A DNA stretch of 64,000 bases, from contig CALYLW010000013.1 in NCBI GenBank assembly GCA_944989445.1, forward strand, positions 778,566 to 842,565. Direction: 5' to 3'. This stretch comes from Ampullaceana balthica (lineage: Eukaryota; Mollusca; Gastropoda; Lymnaeidae). The notes below the pieces were generated by a model. The model saw only the letters and a list, made by a program, of their open reading frames with translations, had not been told where the DNA came from and did no database searches. The position numbers and the translations under genes are program-made. Below are positions 1 through 11,335 of the stretch, piece after piece (positions within the stretch are counted from its first letter, which is position 1; each line of letters opens with the position of its first letter).

Positions 1-60
1 GTGTCACATATTTAGTTATGTCTCATATATAAGGGATTTATAGTACAAAACGTTGTTTTT
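1..60 (-). repeat. MITE-like dispersed family A, terminal fragment
   Basis: The stretch reads, in reverse complement, as the 5' end of a family seen again near 7950, 10500, 23260, 32700 and 38470 (core TATAAATCCCTTATATATGA followed by GACATAACTAAA). Only this end is visible; the rest may lie outside the window. Confidence 0.6.
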
Positions 61-70
61 GATATACAAG

Positions 71-430
71 TCAAGTGATCCGCGACCCGGTTGCAATTGA
101 AAATGGTATTTTAATAAGGTAATTTTTATTATTTAAAAAAAACGGAAATATTTCATCCATCCATCCCTGTGGCACTACAGCCCATGTAGGGCTTGGACCT
201 GCCTGACCACCTCCTGCCACATCCCTCCATCCCCGCACTACAGCCCATAGGGCTTGGACCTGCCTGACCACCTCCTTCCACGCAGACCTAATCAACGCCT
301 TTGTTCTCCAACATTGGATGCCCAGTTGTTGTAGATCTTTCTCTACATCATCTATCCATCCAAGCCTATGTCTTCCATTGCGCCGTCTTCCTCTAGGGTT
401 TCAGTGGTGCACCCTCTATGCTCCTCTGCC
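71..430 (-). mobile_element. LINE-type retrotransposon, 3' end of ORF2 (degenerate)
   Basis: Read on the minus strand, the region gives GRRRNGRHRLGWIDDVEKDL, then LQQLGIQCWRTKAL, then IRSAWKEVVRQVQAL with a small frameshift between the parts. This matches the extreme C-terminus of endonuclease/reverse-transcriptase polyproteins common in invertebrate LINEs (pattern GRPxLRWxDxVExDLxxLGxxxWxxKAxDRxxWRxxVxQAxxL). The short GC-rich segment (AGCCCAT..GGGCTTGGACCTG) occurs twice in tandem at 178-270. No catalytic part of the reverse transcriptase is present, so it is a 5'-truncated dead copy. Confidence 0.55.
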
Positions 431-797
431 ATGTTTAAGTATAATTATATTTTAAATTATGTTTAATAATTAATTTAATACTATGTTTAAATGGCATATT
501 ATTAGCCGGCCTCAATACTTGTAGGTGAGTTTTTTTTCTTAACGCCAACATCCTGTAATTCGCAACATTTTTTTTACCCCTAAACAAAGAAGAGTTGAAA
601 ATCTACCCTCTCAGAGTTATGTAGGCACAAATCAAATACAACTATAACTCGAAAGGCCAGCATCGTCACATTTTATTATTAAAATAATACATATCACACT
701 AGAATTGAGTGAGCAACTTTTCATTAAACACGTCTCGTGCTGAGGAATCATTGCGTAAATCCGAGAAATCATCTTGTAATTCATCGGGAAATCCCGG

Positions 798-848
798 CCA
801 CACCAAGGGCCACACCAAGGGCCACACCAAGGGCCACACCAAGGGCAG
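798..848. repeat. 12-bp tandem repeat, about 4 copies
   Basis: Unit GGCCACACCAAG repeats four times almost perfectly. A short open frame over it reads GHTK repeats, but no other coding signal supports translation. Confidence 0.85.
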
Positions 849-1929
849 CAGATTTCATGTAACTGTAGTCTCTTCTTTCAGCTCAGTGAAGTAACTCTTG
901 GGTTCGTCTTCAAACAAATTGGAGATCTCTAGTTGTCTTTTCTTTGATATGTTCATTTATTTCCCCTTCAGATGCATCTACCACACTGGAGAATGTCTCA
1001 AACATGGCAATGTTTCCAAGATTTATTTTTCTTGGCAAGTTTTCCAACTTGGATAACAAAGACCCCAAGATTCTGGTGAATTGCGATAAAATTCTTTTCC
1101 CTTTCTGAAGTTCAGCTTACGTCTATTTTGCTGTTACAATGTTGCTATGCTAAATTTAAGATTATTCGTTAAAATATACCCAAAAAGTCGTGTTGCACTT
1201 GCAGGCTTGCAGGAGCACTTGATTCTATCTCTAAATTCAATTTCACGATTTATAACATCTCAATTTCAAGACACAATTAAAAATGCATTTTTTTTAAAAA
1301 AAATTTTAAAAAATTTTTAATTATACTCCACAAGTCGGGCGACCACACCGAAAACCCATCGGGCGGGAACACGTGCTCTAATGAAATGACAGTCTATTAT
1401 TTTAATGTTATTTATCTATCACTTAGCCAATGGTCTAGTGAGACCTACTATCACCTGTAGTTCAACTGTAAGTTAACTGATATCTTACCTACAATAGCCA
1501 CAAGCAACAGGTTACATCCGGTCAACATGCTTCCTTGGCCCCAGGTACTCTCCACCAGTTTACCTGTCAAAGTTTACCCCAGTTTACCAAGACGTTTACA
1601 CTTTTGTCCCATCGATTTGATCCAGTTATCAGCATTGGTCTAAACAACGAATCCACCGGTCTATGTCGGGCGATGTTACAGGCTTCAAAGATAAAGCTAA
1701 AAATAGATTCTTTGATGCCCTGATATGGGAGTTATTAAAGTAAACATCTTCCAGTAGGAGATTACAGGTTTAAAATGACCTAAAATTTGAGTAAATTCTG
1801 TTGACAGACGGCAAACAATTGTCTGCAGCTACAGTGACCCCCGATTAGCCCAGTCTTTGTTCTCTGGACCAACGGGAGTGTCGGCTTGGAATAAAGTGTT
1901 GAAACACATGTGGCAGTTTGTTTAAACGC

Positions 1930-2130
1930 ATGGTTTACATGACATTCTAAAACATTTTCATGACATTCTAAAACCTTTTCATGACATTCTAAAACCTTTT
2001 ATGTCATTCTAAAATCTTTTTATGACATTCTAAAACCTTTTTATGACATTATAAAACCTTTTCAGACATTTTTAAAAAATGTATGACAAATCTAAAAACT
2101 TTTCAGACATTCTACAATCTTTTATGACTT
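1930..2130. repeat. degenerate 20-23-bp tandem repeat
   Basis: Units resemble CATGACATTCTAAAACCTTTT and decay toward the right edge, giving about nine copies with indels. Confidence 0.7.
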
Positions 2131-2754
2131 TTTTATTTTTTGTCACCATTTTTACTAACTATTTCCACTGACTCCATGCCACCATTTGACCAATGAGTAG
2201 TGGATTCGTTTAGTGGATGTTGAGAATCTCTAATGGACACAGATGACAGACAACATGACGACCAACTTTTGATGTGGCAAAAAATCTATAATAGACCAGG
2301 TGTCTATGTGGGATCAATTCTTGGTCCCACATAGAATATAGATTTACTATTGCACACAATTTTACGTTAAAAATCCTTCGAAAGTCCATTTAAGATTATT
2401 ATTTTTTAAATGTTTGTAACGAAAAAGCCAAAAAAAAATTTAATCGACCCATTTTAATAATTGGCGTTGTAAAAATTTAAACAAAGCCGTTATGTAAATC
2501 CAGGGCCTATGTAAATAATGAACAAAGATGATAAGAAAATGTTCAATTTTCTCTGTGATTCGAGCTATCAGTACTCAACATGGCCAACTTATCTTCCAAT
2601 TAAACAAAATAGAAACCACGTCAATATCTTTTCTTATCTCTGAGATATCCAATAATCTTAGAGATAACAGGTTTTTTTTAAAAACATTGCCGATGAACAA
2701 AGAATGTTGATTGATAAATTATGGTTTCGTTTTTAATTTAAGGTTTATATGTAT

Positions 2755-5502
2755 GACTTGTTTGGAATCATGTCCAATGAAGTTGATGATTGATGTTTGG
2801 AATCATGTCTATTGAAGTTGATGATTGTTGTTTGGAATCATGTCCAATGAAGTTGATGATTGATGTTTGGAATCATGTCTATTGAAGTTTATGATTGATG
2901 TTTGGAATCATGTCTAATGAAGTTTGATGATTGATGTTTGGAATCATGTCTATTGAAGTTTATGATTGATGTTTGGAATCATGTCTAATGAAGTTTGATG
3001 ATGGATGTTTGGAATCATGTCTATTGAAGTTTATGATTGATGTTTGGAATCATGTCTAATGAAGTTTGATGATTGATGTTTGGAATCATGTCTATTGAAG
3101 TTGATGATTGATGTTTGGAATCATGTCTATTGAAGTTGATGAGTGATGTTTGGAATCATGTCTATTGAAGTTGATGATTGATTATTGGAATCATGTCTAT
3201 TGAAGTTGATGATTGATGTTTGGAATCATGTCTATTGAAGTTGATGATTGATGTTTGGAATCATGTCTATTGAAGTTGATGATTGATGTTTGGAATCATG
3301 TCTATTGAAGTTGATGATTGATGTTTGGAATCATGTCTATTGAAGTTGATGATTGATGTTTGGAATCATGTCTATTGAAGTTGATGATTGATGTTTGGAA
3401 TCATGTCTATTGAAGTTGATGATTGATGTTTGGAATCATGTCTAATGAAGTTGATGATTGATGTTTGGAATCATGTCCAATGAAGTTGATGATTGATGTT
3501 TGGAATCATGTCTAATGAAGTTGATGATTGATGTTTGGAATCATGTCTATTGAAGTTGATGATTGATGTTTGGAATCATGTCTATTGAAGTTGATGATTG
3601 ATGTTTGGAATCATGTCTATTGAAGTTGATGATTGATGTTTGGAATCATGTCCAATGAAGTTGATGATTGATGTTTGGAATCATGTCTAATGAAGTTGAT
3701 GATTGATGTTTGGAATCATGTCTATTGAAGTTGATGAGTGATGTTTGGAATCATGTCTATTGAAGTTGATGATTGATGTTTGGAATCATGTCCAATGAAG
3801 TTGATGATTGATGTTTGGAATCATGTCTATTGAAGTTGATGATTGATGTTTGGAATCATGTCTATTGAAGTTGATGATTGATGTTTGGAATCATGTCTAT
3901 TGAAGTTGATGATTGATGTTTGGAATCATGTCTATTGAAGTTGATGATTGATGTTTGGAATCATGTCTATTGAAGTTGATGATTGATGTTTGGAATCATG
4001 TCTATTGAAGTTGATGATTGATGTTTGGAATCATGTCCAATGAAGTTGATGATTGATGTTTGGAATCATGTCTAATGAAGTTGATGATTGATGTTTGGAA
4101 TCATGTCTATTGAAGTTGATGAGTGATGTTTGGAATCATGTCTATTGAAGTTGATGATTGATGTTTGGAATCATGTCCAATGAAGTTGATGATTGATGTT
4201 TGGAATCATGTCCAATGAGGTTGATGATTGATGTTTGGAATCATGTCCAATGAAGTTGATGATTGATGTTTGGAATCATGTCTAATGAAGTTGATGATTG
4301 ATGTTTGGAATCATGTCCAATGAAGTTGATGGTTGATGTTTGGAATCATGTCCAATGAAGTTGATGATTGATGTTTGGAATCATGTCCAATGAAGTTGAT
4401 GATTGATGTTTGGAATCATGTCCAATGAAGTTGATGATTGATGTTTGGAATCATGTCCAATGAAGTTGATGATTGATGTTTGGAATCATGTCCAATGAAG
4501 TTGATGATTGATGTTTGGAATCATGTCTAATGAAGTTGATGATTGATGTTTGGAATCATGTCTAATGAAGTTGATGAGTGATGTTTGGAATCATGTCCAA
4601 TGAAGTTGATGATTGATGTTTGGAATCATGTCCAATGAAGTTGATGATTGATGTTTGGAATCATGTCCAATGAAGTTGATGATTGATGTTTGGAATCATG
4701 TCCAATGAAGTTGATGATTGATGTTTGGAATCATGTCCAATGAAGTTGATGATTGATGTTTGGAATCATGTCCAATGAAGTTGATGATTGATGTTTGGAA
4801 TCATGTCTATTGAAGTTGATGAGTGATGTTTGGAATCATGTCTATTGAAGTTGATGATTGATGTTTGGAATCATGTCCAATGAAGTTGATGATTGATGTT
4901 TGGAACCATGTCCAATGAAGTTGATGATTGATGTTTGGAATCATGTCTATTGAAGTTGATGATTGATGTTTGGAATCATGGCCAATGAAGTTAATGATTG
5001 ATGTTTGGAATCATGTCCAATGAAGTTGATGATTGATGTTTGGAATCATGTCTAATGAAGTTGATGATTGATGTTTGGAATCATGTCTATTGAAGTTGAT
5101 GATTGATGTTTGGAATCATGTCCAATGAAGTTGAGGATTGATGTTTGGAATCATGTCCAATGAAGTTGATGATTGATGTTTGTAATCATGTCTATTGAAG
5201 TTGATGATTGATGTTTGGAATCATGTCTATTGAAGTTGATGATTGATGTTTGGAATCATGTCCAATGAAGTTGATGATTGATGTTTGGAATCATGTCTAA
5301 TGAAGTTGATGATTGATGTTTGGAATCATGTCCAATGAAGTTGATGATTGATGTTTGGAATCATGTCTATTGAAGTTGATGATTGATGTTTGGAATCATT
5401 TCTATTGAAGTTGATAATTGATGTTTGGAATCATGTCCAATGAAGTTGATGAGTGATGTTTGGAATCATGTTCAATGAAGTTGATGAGTGATGTTTGGAA
5501 GG
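2755..5502. repeat. 35-bp minisatellite, about 78 copies, with higher-order structure
   Basis: The 35-bp unit contains TTGATGATTGATGTTTGGAA followed by TCATGTCTATTGAAG. Units differ mainly at TCTATT/TCCAAT/TCTAAT and at GATGATTG/GATGAGTG. The first units are 35-36 bp. An ordered run of variants at 3641-3790 recurs at 4026-4175, an offset of 385 bp or 11 units, so blocks of units were duplicated together. The array ends about 265 bp downstream of the G1 stop codon. Confidence 0.95.
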
Positions 5503-5766
5503 GAATATCTTAAACAGATGGTTCTAAAACTTTTTTTATAAAATCTAATGCTTATTTTAGACTTTGTACCTTGACATTATTATTTGTTTAGTAAATGATT
5601 AACATCAATTTTAATTGCCGCATTACTAAATTATGCTAGAGATTGTGTTTAAATAATAATTTGCACTCATAGAGACTGGTATAGTTTTTGTTTAAATAAG
5701 CTAGTAATTTTTTTTTCTTCTCAAATATTCTAAGTTCTCAAGATTGAAATAATATCATGCGGTCAA

Positions 5767-8202
5767 TTAGCCATGACCGCAATGCCTTGACCTTGTGTAC
5801 ACAAAGTGACAGATTGAGGACACGTCCAGCCCCACCAGTAGCATGACCACACTGACCATAAACACCAGGCCAACACACCCGAGTGACCGTGCGGTAGTTC
5901 GTCTGTCCTCAACACTCGTCTTGCTCCTCGCGGAGGCCGAGAGAGTTCTGAGGTTCAAAACTAGATCGTGTCTCATTGCCGCCATGCTCTGGTGAAACGT
6001 GACGTCATCACGCCTAAGACGGGAACACAAACAAGCGCACTTCCGGTAAATCAATGCACATGTCCGACAATCTTGGTTAATATTGTAGCCGCGTGGACAC
6101 GAGCAGTAGAAAGATCCTGGGGTATTGTTACAGAAATGTCCACATAATGTCGTATTGAGTTGACATTCATCGATGTCATGACATGACCTATTGTCCGGGT
6201 CAAGGTCGTAACCTTTGTTACATGTGCAGTAGTAGGAGCCGTCGGTGTTGACGCAGGTGTGTTGACATGTGCTGTCATTGTGACATTCGTTGATGTCATG
6301 ACATTGAGAGCTGTTGTCATCTGGAGTGGTGTAGCCCTGATGACATGAACAGTTGTAGCCACCGTCAAAGTTGTTACAAGTTTGTGAACAGTTGTGATGG
6401 CCGACCACACATTCATCCACGTCCAAACAGTGTTTGTTGATGTCTTGGTAACCATGGTGACAGCCACACAAATAAGAACCTGGCATGTTGGTACAAGCAC
6501 CTTGACACTGGTTTGTACCTTGACACTCGTCTATATCTAGACACGTTGTACCGTTAGTAGACAATGTGTGTCCTGTAGGACATGTACAGTAGTAGGACCC
6601 AGCCGTGTTGTTACACTGATATTGACATGGACTAGACACACACTCGTCTATATCTAAACACTTTGTACCGTTAGTAGATAATGTGTGTCCTGTAGGACAT
6701 GTACAGTAGTAGGACCCATCCGTGTTGTTACACTGATATTGACATGGACTAGACACACACTCGTCTATATCTAGACACGTTGTACCGTTAGTAGACAATG
6801 TGTGACCTGTAGGACATGTACCGCCAGTGCTTGTGTTGGTACAGAGTGAATTATTGCACAGATCAACTTCCTGGCAGGACATCCGGTCAGCAGCCAGTAT
6901 GTAGCCGTCTCTGCACGTGCATGTGAAGTGTGTTGCGTTCTCCTTACAGCCGTGTGAGCAGTTGGCCCTCGGACAGAGACGCTCCTGGGCACACAGGGAG
7001 TAGTACGCTGTGTAACAGCTGCTGTCCTTGAGACCCGCGTACACCTGGTTCTCCCATGACATCCTGGCACAGCAAAAATCTGGATATTTCACGCAGTTGG
7101 CGTCTGGATCTCCGGAGTTCCAGACGTCTTTAAAGACTTCTCGTCCCCACGAGTGAGTGTAGAGGTTATTGACGGGGTCATGGGTCACTGTTAAGTTCAC
7201 CCAAACGTCGGCTTGGGAAATATTCTGGCTTTCAAAAATCTCCGTCAGATATTTAGCGACAATTCTATGTTCTTCGTTGGTATCGAATAGCGCCAGTATT
7301 CGTTGTTTGTTATTGCAGAGATTTGAGGATACTTGTATCGACTGTTTGGCCACGTTCAGCGAGTACGATTGGTTGTTAGCCTCAAAGGTCGTGAAGAAAT
7401 CGTTGTTCTGAGCTACAGATGGCACCAGCCCTGAGGATAAAAGTTTGTATATAATAGGTATTGAGAGCTTGACCGCTTGTCTATGGGACGGACAGTGCTA
7501 AAGTCACATCAACAGTCATGTCATGTATTCTGAGTAATAACATTTTTACAAGCTTTTATTTAAGTCACAATGTTTGTATGTTGTATCCATCCTTCCTTCA
7601 AAACTTGAGACGTAAAATTATACCACTTCTGATGGTCCTAGAGATCTAAAAAATTTTACCACAGATAGATCTTGGATGACAATGCATTGTATCAAAATTT
7701 CAGAGCGATCGAATGTACCGTATTGAAACTATTGCATTTTTAGTTTATCTATATTCTATATATAAGCATCGGTACCCGTCTGCTTTGTTGACATCCATGA
7801 GTTCACCACGTGAACACATTACCGTGGTATAAAACGTTGGGAGGGCGCTTATGAGGTGTTTGGTATAAAAAAATAGTGGTAAAAAAGATGTGTGGGCTTC
7901 AGACGTGAATTTTAAAGAATTTTTATTATAAGTTTTTAAAAATAGCTGTAAAAACAAACTTTTTGACTATAAATCCCTTATATATGAGACATAACTAAAA
8001 GTAGTGATTATGTTAAAAGCGTGAACTTTTTTTTATAATTTTTTTTAAATATTTAATAATTATCTAACACTCGCTCTAACAAAGCGGCCCTCTCCCATGT
8101 TGTGTGGCTAAAGTCAATTAACCACACAAAAAGTGGTTAATTCGTTATTTGTGGTAACGTACCTGCGAGCATCATTATCACAATTATACATTGGCGATCC
8201 AT
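5767..8202 (-). CDS. G1: CTLD-EGF type I membrane receptor (567 aa)
   Basis: Predicted join is exon 1 8202-8163, exon 2 7430-5767, with a 732-nt phase-1 intron (GTACGT donor, TATCCTCAG acceptor). The signal peptide reads MDRQCIIVIMMLA then GLVPSVA. The CTLD follows: LALFDTNEE, VWVNL, a DPD triplet where carbohydrate-binding CTLDs have EPN/QPD, a CC pair, and LKD-x-x-C replacing WND. Eight EGF units follow; the second is damaged, lacking the GSYYC segment. The last four (QGTNQC, VVGHHNC, HNDSTC, QLNTTLC) form the block shared with G2-G5. The end carries RKCACLC, SVEDRR and one hydrophobic helix. The domain plan resembles thrombomodulin/CD93, and a surface recognition or adhesion role is inferred. 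No AATAAA is visible close to the stop. Confidence 0.88.
7613..8010. repeat. fragments of MITE-like family A in G1 intron 1
   Basis: Bases 7940-8005 match the family 5' end on the plus strand. Bases 7615-7745 match the internal part in reverse orientation (GATCGAATGTACCGTA...). The two pieces point in opposite directions, so this is a rearranged or paired insertion, lying wholly inside the predicted intron and just upstream of its acceptor side. Confidence 0.55.
8163..8202 (-). CDS. G1 exon 1: signal-peptide exon
   Basis: ATG at 8202 opens 13 codons (MDRQCIIVIMMLA) plus one base. A GTACGT donor follows directly. Joined to the acceptor at 7430/7431 the split codon gives Gly, and the combined sequence is a textbook signal peptide ending near SVA. 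Intron phase matches all five paralogues. Confidence 0.8.
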
Positions 8203-8699
8203 GCTTTTCTTTCAATCTGAGACATCAATCTTGTCCTGGGACGTTCTTTTGTCCACTGGGTGACGTCCCCTTGGCTAGTTATTGAATCCCCTTTAATAGC
8301 TGGTGACTTCACTTTGGCTAGTGGACGGCTTTTCCCTGACTAGTTCGTGACAAATTATTTACTAATCCACAATTACGACTGCATTCTTTTAAAAATGTAA
8401 TTCTGCACAAACAAAACAAACAAAAAATTATTTTGACGGTGTTCTTTTTTCTCCAATAAATCAAAAAATTTAAGTAAGATTAAGCACACATTACTCCTAG
8501 ATGAGAGCACACATTACTCCTAGATGAGAGAAATATTATTGTAAAGATAAATCAATATAATTGCTCAGATGAGACAATTGCGGAAGTTAAGACTAATTTT
8601 ATATCTACTTCTGTACAAAAAATTTCTTACTTATACTCCATACTGATACTGAGTGTCCTCTATTCTCTGTGTAACGCGGATCCCAATTTGTGTTTTTAA

Positions 8700-8862
8700 C
8701 TGCATCTGTTGATGTGTGTGGTTAGAATAGTTGTTTAATGATGGTACGGGTACGCCCCTACTGTTGATGTTGTGGTTAGAATAGTTGTTTAATGATGGTA
8801 CGTCCCTACTGTTGATGTTGTGGTTAGAATAGTTGTTTAATGATGGTACGTCCCTACAGCCG
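8700..8862. repeat. tandem repeat, about 48-bp unit x3
   Basis: Three successive copies contain TTGATGTTGTGGTTAGAATA followed by GTTGTTTAATGATGGTACG. The first is longer, with extra GGTAC bases. Confidence 0.85.
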
Positions 8863-9604
8863 CATCTTTAGCCATGGTAAATTAAGATGTAGCCATTAAA
8901 ATATTACCTGACAACTATTTCTTGACAGACTTTGAGTACATCATGAGTAGTTTCCCTTCATCATCCCTGAATGCCAGCACACGGGCTGGCAACTCTGAGA
9001 GTCTGAGAAGTAAGAGTTGTCATTCCTGTTCCATCACACGGGTTCGGTCAGTGTTGACAACCACTTAGACCTGTCAACTTTGCTGACGTGTGATGCCGTG
9101 ACTGAGACAATAGACTGGCGACAACTGAGACAAATCGTCAGACCTGGGACAGGGACCGCTGTTTGCTGGACTAAGTGCCGACGCCGTCTGTTGAACAATG
9201 ACGGTGTGGTTCTGACCATTGTCCTGTGGTGACGTATTTGGTCACAGTTGACTGGTGGCTTCATAAGTGACTAACCGTTGTTAGTGTGGGAACGGCGAGT
9301 GTGAGGATAATGGAGGTGCTGAGCTTTGTGGTGGTTGGGGTGCTGAATTTTGTGTTGATTGGGGTGCTGAATTTGTATTTTAATATTTGAGATAGAATAT
9401 GTTGCTTGGCATGAGGTTACCAAATGCATGTAATAATAACTTATCTGCGATTATTCGTCATCAATTTCCTATTGTTGGCTTCTGTATTAGATTGATTCTC
9501 TCTTGCTGTGACAATGTGTCTACTTGTTTCTCATCTGTCCTCGGGGCACTACTGCAAATGGACAATTCACGTCAACTTGATGACCGGTCAGAGTTCATTC
9601 TTTT

Positions 9605-9770
9605 CACTTTAGGTCATTCATTTCATCATTAGGTCATTCCTTTAACATTAGGTCATTCATTTCAACATTAGGTCATTTCTTTACCATTAGGTCATTGCAT
9701 TAACAATAGATCATTCCTTTCACATTAGGTCGTTCCCCTCACAAAACTTCATTCATTTCACATTTAGTTC
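9605..9770. repeat. degenerate ~22-bp tandem repeat
   Basis: ATTAGGTCATTCATTTCA-like units repeat about seven times with decay at the right side. Confidence 0.7.
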
Positions 9771-10189
9771 TAATTGACGTTTCGGCCAATAATATTTTCA
9801 AACTCACAGTACATACTAAAATAGACAAGTGTGGAACTTAAGCATCAGCCAGACATATTTAAATAACCAATTTATTCGTTTCAGATTGAAAATCGAGTCT
9901 TTTTTCAATAAACTTAAATAATAATTAGATGTCTTCTTTGGAAGAGATCCCTCCTAAGCAAGAAAATTATTTATGACTAGATAGAAAACAAATGTCGCCA
10001 CTCTGCGGCTCTTGTTCCAGTAGGACAATCTATTCAATGCCAACCTGTGTAAACACATTCAGTCCATCTTTAATGCTCAACGTCAGTGACACACTGTGTG
10101 TGTTTATATATGTGTGTCTGTGTGAAAGTTTTGATAAACAAGTGTGTCAGCATTCATTGTAACTTTAGTCCACACAACGTTGTTTTAAT

Positions 10190-10560
10190 CTTTTATATTA
10201 ACTTCACCGTCTTGTCGTGGTCAAACCTGCAGAAAAACAAAAGTAAAAAATGACCCACTTCTCGTTATCCTATCGAGCTAAAACTTTGCACATAGACTTG
10301 TGTCACCTAATAATGCTTTGTATCATCATTTTAGATCGATCGAATGTACCGTAATTAATTTAATTTTTTTTAATTTATCTCTATGTATCTCTATGTAGCA
10401 TGTGTAGCGTCTGTTATAGCTGACCCCCACGGGTCACTGGAGCTTCACTCCAGCCCTCAAGATGTCACAGGGGTCTGTCGCGCGGTTCGTGTTATATTGA
10501 ACATAATCATTACTTTTAGTTATGTCTCATATATAAGGAATTTATAGTCTAAAAATTTGT
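10190..10560 (-). repeat. MITE-like family A, near-complete copy
   Basis: Read on the minus strand it starts CGTAAAAACAAA..GACTATAAATTCC and ends TTAATATAAAAGATT. The conserved core TACGGTACATTCGATCGATC and TTTAGCTCGATAGG-like positions are present in degraded form. The two ends carry related inverted sequences (TAAATCCTTTATA type), suggesting a non-autonomous DNA element. Confidence 0.6.
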
Positions 10561-10562
10561 TT

Positions 10563-11335
10563 TTACGTTTGTTTTTTTTTATTTTATTTTTTATTTTTTT
10601 ATTTTATTTTATTTTATTTTTTTGTCGGGAGGCCGCGTAAAGTGAATTTCCAACTGCTCAGTGGTGGTACGGCAAAGAATTCTTTCTCTCTAACACTGAA
10701 CCTTACGCGGGGGCCTAGCGTCCACATCGTTGCTAAAGATATCGTTGCATATCTGGGCGGGATCTTTACACAGAGAAGTTCAGCCATAATCCCTCAGATG
10801 GTCGCCTCGCAACACTGGCTTATCAGCTAAGCTCGTGAACCAAATGTCTGCATCTGCGGTTCCTCTCGTACTCAGCAGGATTACCGTAGCAACGACTTGA
10901 CGTCAGTAGGGTAAAACTAACCTGTTGCTTTACTGACGTGTCGTCAGTAGGGTAAAACTAACCTGTCTTACGTTAGTCTAAACCCAGCTGACGTTCCCTA
11001 TTAGTCGGTGAACAATCCAACGTTTGGCAAATTCTGCTTCGCAATAATAGGAAGAGCCGACATGAAGGATCAAAACGTCGCTGTAAACGCTTGCTGCCAC
11101 AAGCCAGTGATCCCTGTGGTAACTTTTATGACACCTCTTGCTTAAAAATCATAAATTCAAAAGAATTGTTAGGCCACGCTTTCCCGTATTAGTACTGAAA
11201 ATCAAAATCAAACTTTTGCCCTACGCGAGGTTTCCGTCCTCGCGGTGTTCGCCTTTAGGACACCCGCGTCACCTGTTGACAGTTGTACCGCCCCAGTCCA
11301 ACTCCCAGTCTGACAATGTCTTCAGTGCAGATCGC
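10563..11335 (-). rRNA. partial, degenerate 28S (LSU) rRNA 3' domain, probably a retroposed pseudogene
   Basis: The minus strand reads as the 3' quarter of eukaryotic 28S rRNA: GACTGGGGCGGTAC, GGTGTCCTAA, AAGTTACCACAGGGAT, GATGTCGGCTCTTCCTAT, GGTTAGTTTTACCCTACTGA, and the sarcin-ricin loop AGTACGAGAGGAACC near 10855-10875. Many small deletions and a local duplication of GGTTAGTTTTACCCTACTGA (10905-10965) show it is not functional. It stops at the mature 28S 3' end near 10627. It continues into an AAAATAAAAT-rich tract (10563-10626), which looks like a poly(A)-type tail. There is no ITS, 5.8S or 18S. Its upstream edge abuts or overlaps the 3' end of G2. Confidence 0.85.

Larger units (their letters stand above)
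431..2750. other. no gene recognised; AT-rich non-coding DNA with two small repeat arrays
   Basis: There are only short open frames without recognisable domains. It holds a 12-bp array (798-848) and a degenerate 20-23-bp array (about 1930-2130). I see no exon of the flanking receptor family here. Confidence 0.5.
8203..10189. other. intergenic, no gene recognised
   Basis: This is the spacer upstream of G1. It contains three copies of a roughly 48-bp unit (GTTGTGGTTAGAATAGTTGT core) at 8700-8862 and a 20-22-bp array (CATTAGGTCATTC) at 9610-9740. Open frames on both strands at 9017-9264 mirror each other and show no known motif. Confidence 0.5.

Noticed and set aside
2755..5502. CRISPR-like array
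   Set aside because: Units are directly adjacent with no unique spacers, and the context is eukaryotic; it is a minisatellite.
6051..6500. Second-frame readings over the EGF stalks (MLVPTCQVLICVAVTMV-type, also at 11576, 18359, 30488 and 45623)
   Set aside because: Out-of-frame shadows of the conserved EGF block on the same strand; their recurrence only reflects DNA conservation of the true frame.
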